64,000 nt of DNA from Megalobrama amblycephala (taxonomy: Eukaryota > Chordata > Actinopteri > Cypriniformes > Xenocyprididae). The translations under genes were made by a program, and so were the position numbers. Positions 35,435-47,900 of the stretch are shown here, piece by piece (the stretch's first letter is position 1; each line of letters opens with the position of its first letter). Below the pieces are notes generated by a model. It saw nothing but the letters and a program-made list of their open reading frames with translations, searched no databases and was not told where the DNA came from. Location: assembly GCF_018812025.1 (NCBI RefSeq), contig NC_063063.1, positions 1,542,001 to 1,606,000 on the forward strand. The letters run 5' to 3'.

Positions 35435-35949
35435 CTGAGGAGAGAACAAGAAGAGAAACAGCGTGAGGTCATCTGCTCTGTTGAAGGTGGCCACTTTCCA
35501 ATACGCAAGCATTGCTTCGTCCCGTTTTCCAGAACGTGCGGCAGTGACACCCAGATCCGCGCCGGTCTTGCTTTAGCTCTCTACTGCAAGATCTCGCAAG
35601 CTGGCTGAAGCGCTGTGAAAACCACAGATGAAATCACCCACAATTGTAAATTATGCATCATGGAAAGACTGTAAAAGTCCTCCATAACCCCAAACCCTGC
35701 TCTGAGAAAAAAACTAAAACGTCTGGACAGAAAAGCCGTCTAAATATGTATGTAATACGCCTTACATAGTTTATATAATTAAATTCAACATGTAATCAGG
35801 GTTATCATTAACTAATAAGTAAACTATTAAAAACATTTCTGCTTTAGTAAATAAAAATTAGAAATGTTGCCTTGGCAATAAACTGAAATAAGTTCAATTT
35901 GAAGCACTAAAAATTATTAACTGGAAATACATAAAATGAACTAAAACAG

Positions 35950-35997
<48 letters not shown>

Positions 35998-38900
35998 TAA
36001 AATGACAAAAGCACATAACAAAATTACTAAAACTTAAACCAAATATAAAATATTAAAATATTAATAAAACTATTTACTTTCTTAATAAATATTCCAAGTC
36101 TTATTTTGCACAAATCAATCTGCTTTTTAAGCAGACAGTCCACTTTATTTACATTTTAAAATTCTTTGCATGTTTAAAATAATTAAAAAAATTAACATGA
36201 AATCAGAATAGAGTATTTTAATTGATCTCTTTACTGTCTTAATAAATATTGTGCATGAATCACAACATTTCTTTCATAATGTGATGTTAGTATTATATTT
36301 ATTATATTACGCATGAAAAGAATATTAAACATTTTCTGCTCAAAAAGCACAAAATCTACCTATATTTAATATTATTTTCATATATAATATAATAAATATG
36401 ATAACTGAAAAAAAAAAAAATATATATATATATAAATATATAAAAGTTACTTGTCATGTATACTATAATAAATTAGATTAAAATCAAACAGGGAATTAAA
36501 ACCATTTTGATTTACTTTCTTCATATTTCTGTTCTTTCAATGCATGATTCAAATCTGCTTTAAAGTAAAAAATCCACTTAAATATACACATGACACCTTT
36601 AAATAAATTTTTTAATTTATAATATTTTGATTTACTTATTTACTTTATTAATTAATAATTGATTTACTTTATTAATTAATAATTTCTGGTCTTATTGTGT
36701 ATGAATCATATGTGCATGTCATTCCGAATGAAAAAAAGAAGAAAAATTCCCCTTTTCTTTCATGTTTGTTTGACGTCATCAAGCTCTGTTATTTATAACC
36801 CATCACCCGTCATATAGAGATCGCATTTCACCATCCAGTCAATTCCTGATGCATAAACTCAAGTCCTGTCCTACACTTCACTGTTCTGTTCCATTATACA
36901 TCACATTATGAAAGTAAAACCAGTTGACCTTAACGTCAAATCTTATTTAAGGTTGCACAATGACAGGTGAAGAAGGTGTTTTGAAGGATGTTTGTTGTTA
37001 CAGTCCTTCCCTCATGGCAAATCAACAAATATCCCAGAGGAAAATGACCCCCTGACACAACTGCAATTACAGCCGGGGTCATAAAGCAGTCTGAAGTCAG
37101 TCTCAAGACCACGTCGGAGCCGTTTGATGTGGCCGTTCTCTATATGACCTCATCCTCAAACCTCCAGAGCGAGGGTGTAAAGTGGGTGCTGCGCAAACCG
37201 AAAGGCAAACTTCAAGGTTTCACGTCAGAGCTTCTGGGACAGCCAGTGGAAAGCTGAACCCTGCGCATTATGGGATTGAACACAGAGGCATGATGAAGAG
37301 AGCTTAACCAGGGCACAAATGAGAAAAACAGACCGAGGAGAGATAATGATACACTATAGAAGTCAGACAAACATATGCACACACATACTCTGAACCGAAC
37401 CAGAGGAATTCAATCGAAACTACATTAAACCTTGTTTCCACTTCAAATGCATTAGCCAAAACCTGTGAGGAAAGTGACAGGAATTTGCTTGTTTAAGAAA
37501 GATTGCATTAGGTAACTCGTAAAAGCATTGCCATGACCGTGTTTTAAACTTATGGCGATGGTGCGAGCTCTTCGTCCACTGCTGGATACATTTTATGTCC
37601 TCTTAATGCAATTTTAGACAGGAAATGATGCCCGTTTCATTTGTTTTCCATACTCCGAAAGAACGAGAGAGAGAGAGAAAAGAGTCGGTCTGGGCATTTT
37701 TCAGGCCTCTCGTCACAAACCACAGAGCAGCGGAGAGGCCCATGCCATTACAGGATGAGGAGGTGAAAACCAAGAAACTTTGCGTCATGCAACCTTTCCG
37801 CTTGAGGCTATTAAAACCAGTTGGGTCAAAAACTTGACAAGAACCATCGGACGCACAGAATATTAATGAGGGTCAGCATTTCCTCGGTTACTAAACAGCT
37901 TGTAAACAACGTCGTGTAACGTTACATTTATCTCAGAAAAGATGGAAACATTTACCGACTACTTCCCTCGACGCTCAACGGAGGCTGTGATTGGATAACT
38001 GGACTAGCCAGTGGACCATTGCATGTTGCTTTGGTGGTTCTGAAACACCTGAACCAAAGTCTGTCATCAAAACGATTGGGTATAATTCCCTCAGAAGCGT
38101 CTCACACGATTGTGTGCTTCTAAACACCAGCATCCGAACACAAGAGAACATGACAGCGTTAATCTGACGCTCTGAACTCATTTTTGATGGAGGGAAAAAG
38201 AGCCCTTACATTTTTATTATAGATATTTTGCGCCAATTTGCGTCACAAGAAATTGATGATTTTGTTCTCTTGAACACATGGAATGGAAATGGTGCTTTAT
38301 TTGCAAATAATCCGTGTATCATTCGTTCAGTCGTTTTTTGATTTAATATTAAATATTAGGGCTGGGTATTGACAATTTTCACGATTAGATTCGATTATTA
38401 TTCACATGCTTTCGATTTGATTCAATATCGATTATTTTGGATGCAGTATTTCAGTTACAGTAAATTTTCTAGATGAAAAAAATCTCTCAACTGATGCTGT
38501 AAACTAAACATGAGAGTCAGCTGGTAATACTATAATAATATTGAAGGTTAAATTAACTTATTTATACACAAACACTTAAATTACACTTTATGATGTTTTT
38601 ATTATAAATAAAGTTTAGAATTACATAATCATATTTCTACTCCAATTCGTTTTTTTGAAATATAAACATTTAAATCGTGACTGATTTATTCAAACATGCA
38701 TTAAATATTGAAGAACATTATAATGAATATGTGACGGTGCATAGCTATATTTATCAGAATGTTGCTTTCTAGAGTTCACTTTTCTATCTGACTAATGAGT
38801 TTATGGTCACTGAATATGTTTTTCTGAGGTAAATGTGACGTCACGTGACACTGAAGCTGTTTTATTGACGTCTTTCCGAGGTTGAAGCAGTGATTGAGCG

Positions 38901-41900
38901 ATTACACGAGACATGATACGGATTTCAGTAAGTTGTACTGTATATTTTAACATACCTTCAGATGTTCATGCATGTTTATTTCGCTGTAACTGGTATTAAA
39001 GCGGAGGAGAGGATGATCACATGCTTCTCTTTAACTGAGGCGCTAAAGTGATCTGTCACGCCACATATTTAGTTTTTGAATGTCATAATAAGATGGACGT
39101 CATTTGAAATCTGAGACTTTGCTTCATATCAAAAGTAACAAAGATTATTGTGATTTATTGGATGGGAGGCGCTACATATTCTGCTCATTCATCAACTGAA
39201 AACAGACTAGACTAATCGATTCTTGGGATTTAAGAATCGATATCGGTTCGTAAAAATGAGAATCAATTAAAAACCGAGAAATCAATATTTTTTTACCCAG
39301 CCCTATTAAAAATAAATAAAAAAAAAGAATATGGCTCCTTTTTCGTTTTTTTATTCAGGGATGGAAAAATTAAAAAAAACAGCTTGAATATTTAATCTCT
39401 ACATGTGGGCAGGGATGAAGCGCCCCTTTCCTCTGATTGGTCAGCAGAAGATCAAGTCATGCCGTCATCAGTTCTTCCTCAGTTCCAGGCAGCATAATAA
39501 TAGAATAACATTTAATAATATTAAATGTAGTTGCAATAAACGTGTTAAGAAACCGCACAACTGCAGTAGCGGAGGACTATTATTCTGAAGCGTGAAAATC
39601 AGGAAGAACTGATGACGGCACGACTTGATCTTCGGCTGACCAATCAGAGGAAAAGGGCGCTTCATCCCCGCCCACATATAGAGATCGAATATTCAAGCTG
39701 TTTTTTCATTTTACCATCCCTGAACGAAAAACAAAAAAAGCCCAGAAAGCTACTAAAGACATATTTAAAACAGTCATGTGACTACAGTGGTTCAACCTTA
39801 ATGTTATGAAGCGACGAGAATACTTTTTGTGCGCAAAAACAAAACAAAATAAAGACTTTATTCAACAATATCTAGTGATGGGCGATTTCACTGCTTCAAG
39901 AAGCTTCGAAGCTTTACAAATCTTGTTTCTAATCAGTGGTTCAGAGCGTGTATCAAACTATCAAAGTCACGCCCCCCAGTGGTGAACCATTGAAATTTCG
40001 AAACACTTATGATGTAACGAAGCCTCGGTTACTGAAATAACATGACTTAGGCAGTTTGATTCACGCTCTGAACCACTGATTCAAAACAAAAGATTCGTAA
40101 AGCTTCATGAAGCAGTGTTTAGAAATCGCCCATCACTAGAAATTGTTGAATGAAGTCTTTATTTTGCTTTTTTGGTGCACAGAAAGTATTCCCGTGGCTT
40201 CATAACATTAAGGTTGAACCATTGTAGTCACATGAACTGTTTTAAATGTCTTTAGTAGCTTTCTGGGCATCTGAAAGTGTTGATTATCTTGCTGGCAATG
40301 TAGGCCTCACTGAACCATCAGATTTCATCAAAAATATCTTAATTTGTGTTCTGAAGATGAACGAAGGTCTTGGTGTGGAACGACATGAGGGAGAGGAATT
40401 AATGACAGAAATTTCATTTTTGGGTGAACTAACGCTTTAAGGGATATTTTTCCTTTTTTGCTATATATACACATCCAAATGAATCAATGTCAAAGTGAAC
40501 TGAATCGAGATCGGAACTGAATCAGATCAATCAAAATCAAATAGAATCGTGAAATGTCCATCAATACCCAGCCCTAGTTTGTTCCACATGGTTTAACCAG
40601 CACCTGAATGAAAACGTCTGTGTGAAAGATGCATCGAGGTTAAATCACGGCCGGTAACCTGCGATTTCACATCGAGAAGTCAAACCATGTGGCTGCTCTG
40701 CATATGTGAGCGTCGGGTCTTTTAAAAACGCAGAGTATCTGTCTGGAAAGTGTCTACATTTGTGTTTCATTTCTTTTTTATGGCTACTGATTTGATGCAG
40801 GTGGCAAGCTGTGCCTATGATGTGTCTTGGCACCCGTCAGGCCTCTCTGATGGGGCGTTGCTGGTCTGGGCTGACAAATGAAAGGTAAAGAAACGTCTGG
40901 CCAAGGCGAAGGGGAATGAGTCAAAAAATCCACAGGGCATGGATTTATGAGGTCCAAACGCTTTGGTCGAGACTGTTTGTTGTTAAAGGAGAGTGTTTGA
41001 CATCATGCTTTTGGAAGAAAGATAATGCTAAGCCTGGTATTTAAGACTCTTTGATCATCTAGACCTGGATACTCACATGATCTCCTGGTTGCGGCCTCAT
41101 AAGTGAAACTTGATCATATCCACGGCGGAAAAGAGCCAAGATGGCATCAAGTTTACCCTGAATAGGAGAAATGTGCTGTTAAACACTGGAGGCAATAGAG
41201 TTTACAGCATGCTTTGAACAGCCCCAACATCAATAAACAATAATGACAGTGACAAAGCATCTTTACCCTGATGGGAGAATACCACTTCCTGTCTTGAGCT
41301 TGCTTCCTGTTGTCTGATTTTCTGGGCTTGGGTTCAAAGGGTTCAAACTCCTGCTCAGGCATCTTTATGACGGCGTTTTTGGGTTTTTCCAGCTTTGCTC
41401 CCTCCTCCGTAGAGCCCTTCCCTCCCCAGCGAACCTGGACCGGGGCAAAAACATTAGATCAGCTCTTCTGAAACTTGTTACAGATCTTCTGCACAGGCAA
41501 AAAGCATGTCTTTCAGTTTCCAGTTTCGTTCAACTTTCTTTTGAGATGCTTTGATGTTTCACTTCTAGGTCAATTTATATTTTTATAAGGGCTGTCGATT
41601 TAATGCAGGGGTGCCCAACCCTGTTCCTGGAGATCTAACTACCTGCAAAGTTTAGCTCCAACCCTGATAAACCACACCTGAATCAGCTAATTAAGATCTC
41701 CAGGAGCACTTGATAATTACAGACAGGACTGGAGCTGAACTCTGCAGGAAGGTAGACCTCCAGGTTGGGCACCCCTGATTTAATGTGTTAATTAGATTAA
41801 TGAATTGCGTTTAAAAAATAATTATTAATGCATTTAACACACTTGCCCCACCCCAGACCTATGTAGGTCATCTGACATTTCATATAGTTGAATATGATGC

Positions 41901-44900
41901 AGGTCAACAACTCGCTGCGTGACGAAGCCTATAGAGTCCAGTTAGAATGTCCCTAAAAATCAAGATATGGAGCAAAAATTACCCTGTTTGAGTTTTTGTC
42001 TCGTATTTTCATCATGTGATATAGATAACATAAGTGCAATATCACACGAGCACTAGTACAAATGTGATCTGATTTATTGAACTGTTGCATAAAATCAGTT
42101 AATATTGTGTTATTTTAGACACAATATTGTCTGTTTTGCTCAATTTTGACAACTTTTGTATAAAGACAAAGCAGAACTGTTCATCTCCAAGCATAACACA
42201 ACAATGTTTCATTTCTGAATCCACGTTTGGAACGAATCAGGTGATGATTCAATGGAACATGAATTCATTTACTTCATTCCTGAATGAATCAGCCGTTTGA
42301 ACGAATCAAATAAATGAATCAATGATTTAATCATTTACCACCACCTAATGGTAGTTATTTAGAGTATAAGTTCTTTAAAAAATATTTTCATATTTCCATA
42401 TTATTAAAAAAAAAACATTAAAGATTATACATCATTTACTCAACCTCATGGTCCAAAAATGTATGTGTAATAAATTCTCTGTTGAATCAAATAAAATATT
42501 TCTTTCTTAAGCTACTTTTTGTAATGTCTATTTGATGTTTTACACAATAATGCCTTTAAATTATCTTTTGGGTGTAATTTCTCAGACAAATTTGATGTGC
42601 GATTAATTCGATTAATTAATGGCCACATCATAAAATTAATTACATTTAAATTATTAATCGCTTGACAGCCCTAATTTTTACATAATTATATATTGTTTTA
42701 TTTTTACAATGTAATAAAACTATTCTCAAGGCTAGATTACTGTACTGCCCTACTGGGTGGTTGCCCCGCACACTTAATAAACAAACTCCAGCATGTCCAA
42801 AATGCATGAAATATGACCAGATTTGCTCCGTTCTGTCAACACTGCATTGGCTCCCTAATAAACATCGTATACATTTTAAAATCTTGCTAATGACTTACAC
42901 AGCACTAAATGGTTTAGCTCCCCAGTACCTGAGCGAACTCTTAACGCATTCACATCTATTGCGATCTCAGGCCAGTTGATAATACCTAGAATATCAAAAT
43001 CAAAAAAGTAGATCCCTTTCCTATTTAGCACCTAAACTTTGGAACAGACTTCCTAGCATTATTTGGGAAGCATACACATAACACATTATCACATTTCTAT
43101 AATTTACATCTGTTAAAGGATTGCAAAAATTAGGTCAACTTGAACCAGGAATAACAGATGTACTTGTTACATCGTAAAAAGAATGGCATCTACGCTAATA
43201 TTAGTCTCTTTGTTTATCCCGAGGTTACCGTAGTCAGCCGTATCCAGATCAAACGGTGGACCTACATCTAGACACGACCATATCACAGCCCTGAATGTCA
43301 GCAGACACGTGTCTACTAGCCAATCCCCTGTGAAGACCTCGATCCTCAGCAAAGATCACAAGAACCAGACAAGTCCTCTGCACTTATGAGCTTTTCTCCA
43401 AACTGGCGTGACGAATCCGATCTTCAAGCTAAAGGAACTGGATGAAATATTTAAATGCTACCGAACTTTACAACGGAACTGAATCAAGACTGAACCGACT
43501 TCAGCTGAACAATAACAGTATTTTCTTCTAGAGCTGCTGTACAGCCAAAATAAACTGTTTATAAAGCTGCTTTGAATCAAACTGTATTGTATAAAGCGCT
43601 ATATAAATAAAGATGACTTGACTTTGTATATTGTAATATATGTTAAAATATAATTTATTCCTGTGATCAAAGCTGAATTTTCAGCATCATTACTCCAGTC
43701 TTCAGTGTCACATGATCCTTCAGAAATCATTCTAATACAATTATTTGATGCTCAAGAAAAAATACATACTGTTTTAAATAAATTCTGTTTTTTTAAACTT
43801 TCTATTCATCAAAGAATAATAATAATAATATTAAAAATAATATTTATCTGCCTTATTTAAGACAATTATTCTTTTAAAAACTGACACTTTTTTAGTAAAG
43901 TTTACAGATTCCTATGAATGTGTTAATAATCACCACACATTTTTCTCAGATTGCATTTCTTCTTTTCAGGAAGCTCACCTCCATTCGTTTAATTCCTCCA
44001 ACTCCTCGACCGCCGTAATATGACGCGTCTACCGTGGGCCATTTCTTCTTTGGCATGCCGTCCTCATCATCTGACTCCTGAAGAGGAAAAACATGTTATG
44101 TAGTTTGAAGGAGCACAAGAGGTACGAAACATCTGCTCATAGGAGTAAACTGTCAGTTTTTTTTTTTTTTTGGACATGTTGATGTTGTTAACTCAAAGTC
44201 ATCTGATGTTTTTCATTAAAGCCTCTTCATGAATCTCACACTAAGAAACCCTGCTGTGGCTTTGTCATGGGATTTGCTACTGAATACAGATTATGAGACA
44301 AGGCCAATTTACATCCAGGCGACAAGCTACTCATTATTTATAGTAGTTAAACTACAGTGATACTTTGAAAATAAAGTTATACTATGTTACTCGCTATACT
44401 AAGATATTTGGCTGACCTATTGCTGGCAACAGAATAAAATAATTTTGATTAATCTCAAGATTTCAGAGCAGAATAAAACTAGACTTGTTTTGTTATTATT
44501 ATTATTTAAAAAATAATTATTGTGAAATATAGCTGCAAGCAGCAATACCGGGGTCCAGCCGAAAAAGGGCAGAAAAGGAAATATAGTAGTCAACATTTGA
44601 AGTGGATCAAAACCTTTCATCAAAGTTGTCCTAAAACCTTCGTATTAAGACAACTTAGTTATTAGGACAACTTTGATGAACTTTTTTGATCCACTTCAAA
44701 TGTTGACTACTGTATTTGTGGTCATCTGTGATCATGAGGTTAGGATCAAGCTATTTAAATTACACCAGTTAAAGCACTTATGTCATGGTTTATAACTTCT
44801 GAGCAGTAGGTGGCGCTATGATGAAACTCTGCATGCACCCTCAAGTCATGCCTGTCATGACATGTACCAAGTTTCATGTCAATGCACAAAACGTTTGCAA

Positions 44901-47900
44901 AGATACAGCTGCATATCCATTTTGGTGTGCTCGCAGTCAAATTTGTTGACGCAGTATAAAACAACAAGAAATCTTTTAATAACTTTTTGTCATGAGTGTC
45001 TGTAGATGCTAAATACCAAATTTTGTACAACTCAGACAAATTTTATAGGAAGAGTTCAAAAAAGTAGGTTTTGAATTTAATTCAATATGGCGGAAAGTAA
45101 GTATGGTAGAATATGGCAAATTTGGTATCGTAGGATTTGGCATAAGCCAACGAATCTGATGATATAAGTTAAATTACAATATATTGAAATTTTCATGTTA
45201 TAAGCATTTTCATAAATTTCATTATATCTCTTGATCACTAGGAGGCGCTGACCTAAAACTTTACAGGTCCTCTCAGAACATGGCCTCAATGAATCATACC
45301 GAGTTTCGTAATAATACGTTCATGCTTTCGTAAAATACAGCATTTTATGACAAAATTCAAAATGGCCTACGCCCAAAATGGCCGACCAAATAAAATTGGA
45401 TATCGTTCAACTCGGTATGCCTCAAGGAATGCCTCATGATTTTAGGACAAGGCATTCAAAAGTTATAAGCAAAAATAGCAATTTTTCCTATCTCGGCACC
45501 TGTAGGTGGCGCTGTGACGATACTGTGCATGTACCTCCAAGTCATGCCTGTAATGACATATACCAAGTTTAGTGGATGCTGTATCTTCGTAATGATTTGG
45601 TGTATTGACACCAAATCATTGCGAAGATACAGCATCCATTTTTGCGTGTTAGCCATCAAATTCATTGACGCGTTACACAAGAACGGGTTGGCCGATCAAA
45701 AATCGTTTAAATTTTTGCCTGGAGTAGTGTGAGTAGATGCTACATACCAAATTTCATGCAAATTGGACAAACGCTCTAGGAGGATTTCGAAAAGGTAGGT
45801 TTTTCGGAAAATTAAAAATGGCAGAACATTTTTCATGACGGAAACGACATCATAGGATGCATTCGATTCGGCATTAGCCATGGAGTCAGAGGAATTTTGC
45901 TTCTAGGACTAAAGTTATGAGCATAAACATGAGTAAATCTTTGAACTGTTGGTGGCGCTAGAGAGTTTGAGGTAGAGACTCCAAATTTGCTATGGAAACT
46001 TTTCAGACTGTCCTCTATCTGTGTGCCAAATTTCATAACTTTTTACCATACGGTGCTATGGGCTGCCATAGACTGCCTTTGAGAATAATAAGAAAACTAG
46101 CAATTTCAAAATGTGTCGACTAACGATATGTCAAAATGTCAAATTAATAATAATAATAATAATAATGAAATTAATAATAATTGTTGTTATTTGATACCAT
46201 GCATATTTTCTATATAGTATATATTTATTTTTATAATATTTATTTTAAAAATGTATATGATTTTAATTGTAATATTTATAAGATTTTTAAGATAAAGCTT
46301 AGAGGTGAAACTATAACTCACTGGCTCTGGCGGTGGAGGAGGTGGAGGTTCTTTGATCACCTGTGGAAAGACAAATCATAGATGTCCAACATAACCAAAA
46401 ACACAAGTCATGCATAATATAATAGCATGTTAAATCATGACCTCCGGTTATACAGTGTGTGCTCATTTGAGATGAATTGACCAATTTTCCACCTTAAATC
46501 ACTCAACTTCAGTCTTTACCGCAAATCCATAGGCCTTGGCTTCCAGATTAAACTATACTGGAAGATGTGTCGTGAGAACGTACTGTATGAAGGCTGATAT
46601 TTAAAATGGTAAATGAGGCGATGACTTACTACAGTGCAGCAAAGCGGCCAGAACCACCACATGAACAACAGAGCCAATAATAGAAACAACACCAGCAGGG
46701 TGATCAGGAGGATCGTTCCATCAAACTGCAAAAGCAAAAGACAGAGAAAGTGGGAGAGGTTGAGAAAGACAGGGATAAGCAACCATTTTTATACTTCACT
46801 AACAAAAAAGTAATGCCATGTTGTCATTTGGGAGTGTTACTTTGTTACTTCAAGAACCAATGTTTTAATTTTGTTAGTGAATTTCCCTAACGATACGTTT
46901 GGTTTAAATTGACATAAATAAATGTTTATACATTTTTTAAAAAGGTTTAAATATTCTAAAAAAATGACGCCATTTTTGTCAGTAAAATGCGAAATGATTT
47001 AAAAATGAATGAATATGATATTAAGAAATAATGTTTAAATTACAAGTAAAATGTTATATTTGTTAATTTTACAATAAAAAATGAACATAATTTTTGATAA
47101 TAAAAAATAAATAAAAATAATGGATATAACACAAAGAAATGTTTAAATATTATTTAAAAATTGCAAGCCATTTTTGTCAGTAAAATGTAAAATGGTGTAA
47201 AATCAGTGAATATTACATGACAAAATAATGTTTAAATATTATTTAAAAATTACATGTCATTTTGTCAGTAAAATGTAAAATGGTTTAAAAATGAATGAAT
47301 ATGACATTAAGAAATAATGTTTCAATACTGTTCAAAAATTACAACTATTTTTTTTTGTCAGTAGAATTTTATTTTCATTCATTTTAAATCATTTGACGTG
47401 ATGAAATAATGGCTTAACATTGTTAAAAAATTACATGTCATTTTTGACAGTCAAATTGTGTAAAAATAATGTATATAACATGAAGAAATGTTTAAATATT
47501 ATTTAAAAATTATGTGTCATTTTTGACAGTAAAATTGTGTGGCTGTTTTAAATGTGCTATATAAATTAAGTAAACATGAAACTTGAAACTTGAAAATGGT
47601 GCAAAATTAATGAATGTGACATGATGAAATGTTTAAATATTATAAAAAAAATTGCAAGCCATTTTGTCAGAAAATGGTATAAAATTAATGAATATTACAT
47701 GACAAAATATTATTTAAAAAAATTATATATTTTTTGTCAGTAAAATGTAAAATGGTGTAAAATCAGTGAATATTACATGACAAAATAATGTTTAAATATT
47801 ATTTAACAATTACATGTCATTTTGTCAGTAAAATGTAAAATGGTTTAAAAATGAATGAATATGACATTAAGAAATAATGTTTCAATACTGCTCAAAAATT

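Larger units (their letters stand above)
35435..41076 (-). other. antxr1: antxr1 last intron, 5.6 kb
   Basis: It holds a poly-A plus TA tract (35950-36000), AT-rich sequence to 36700, an apparently unique GC-balanced block (36750-37400) and the nested transposon cluster at 38358-40577. I find no coding exon of the family in it. Confidence 0.75.

Noticed and set aside
39403..39677. Two overlapping frames on opposite strands sharing one peptide
   Set aside because: The shared peptide comes from the two arms of a palindromic MITE.
42761..42979. 72-codon + strand frame as a gene
   Set aside because: It is the C-terminal part of a frameshifted LINE reverse transcriptase.
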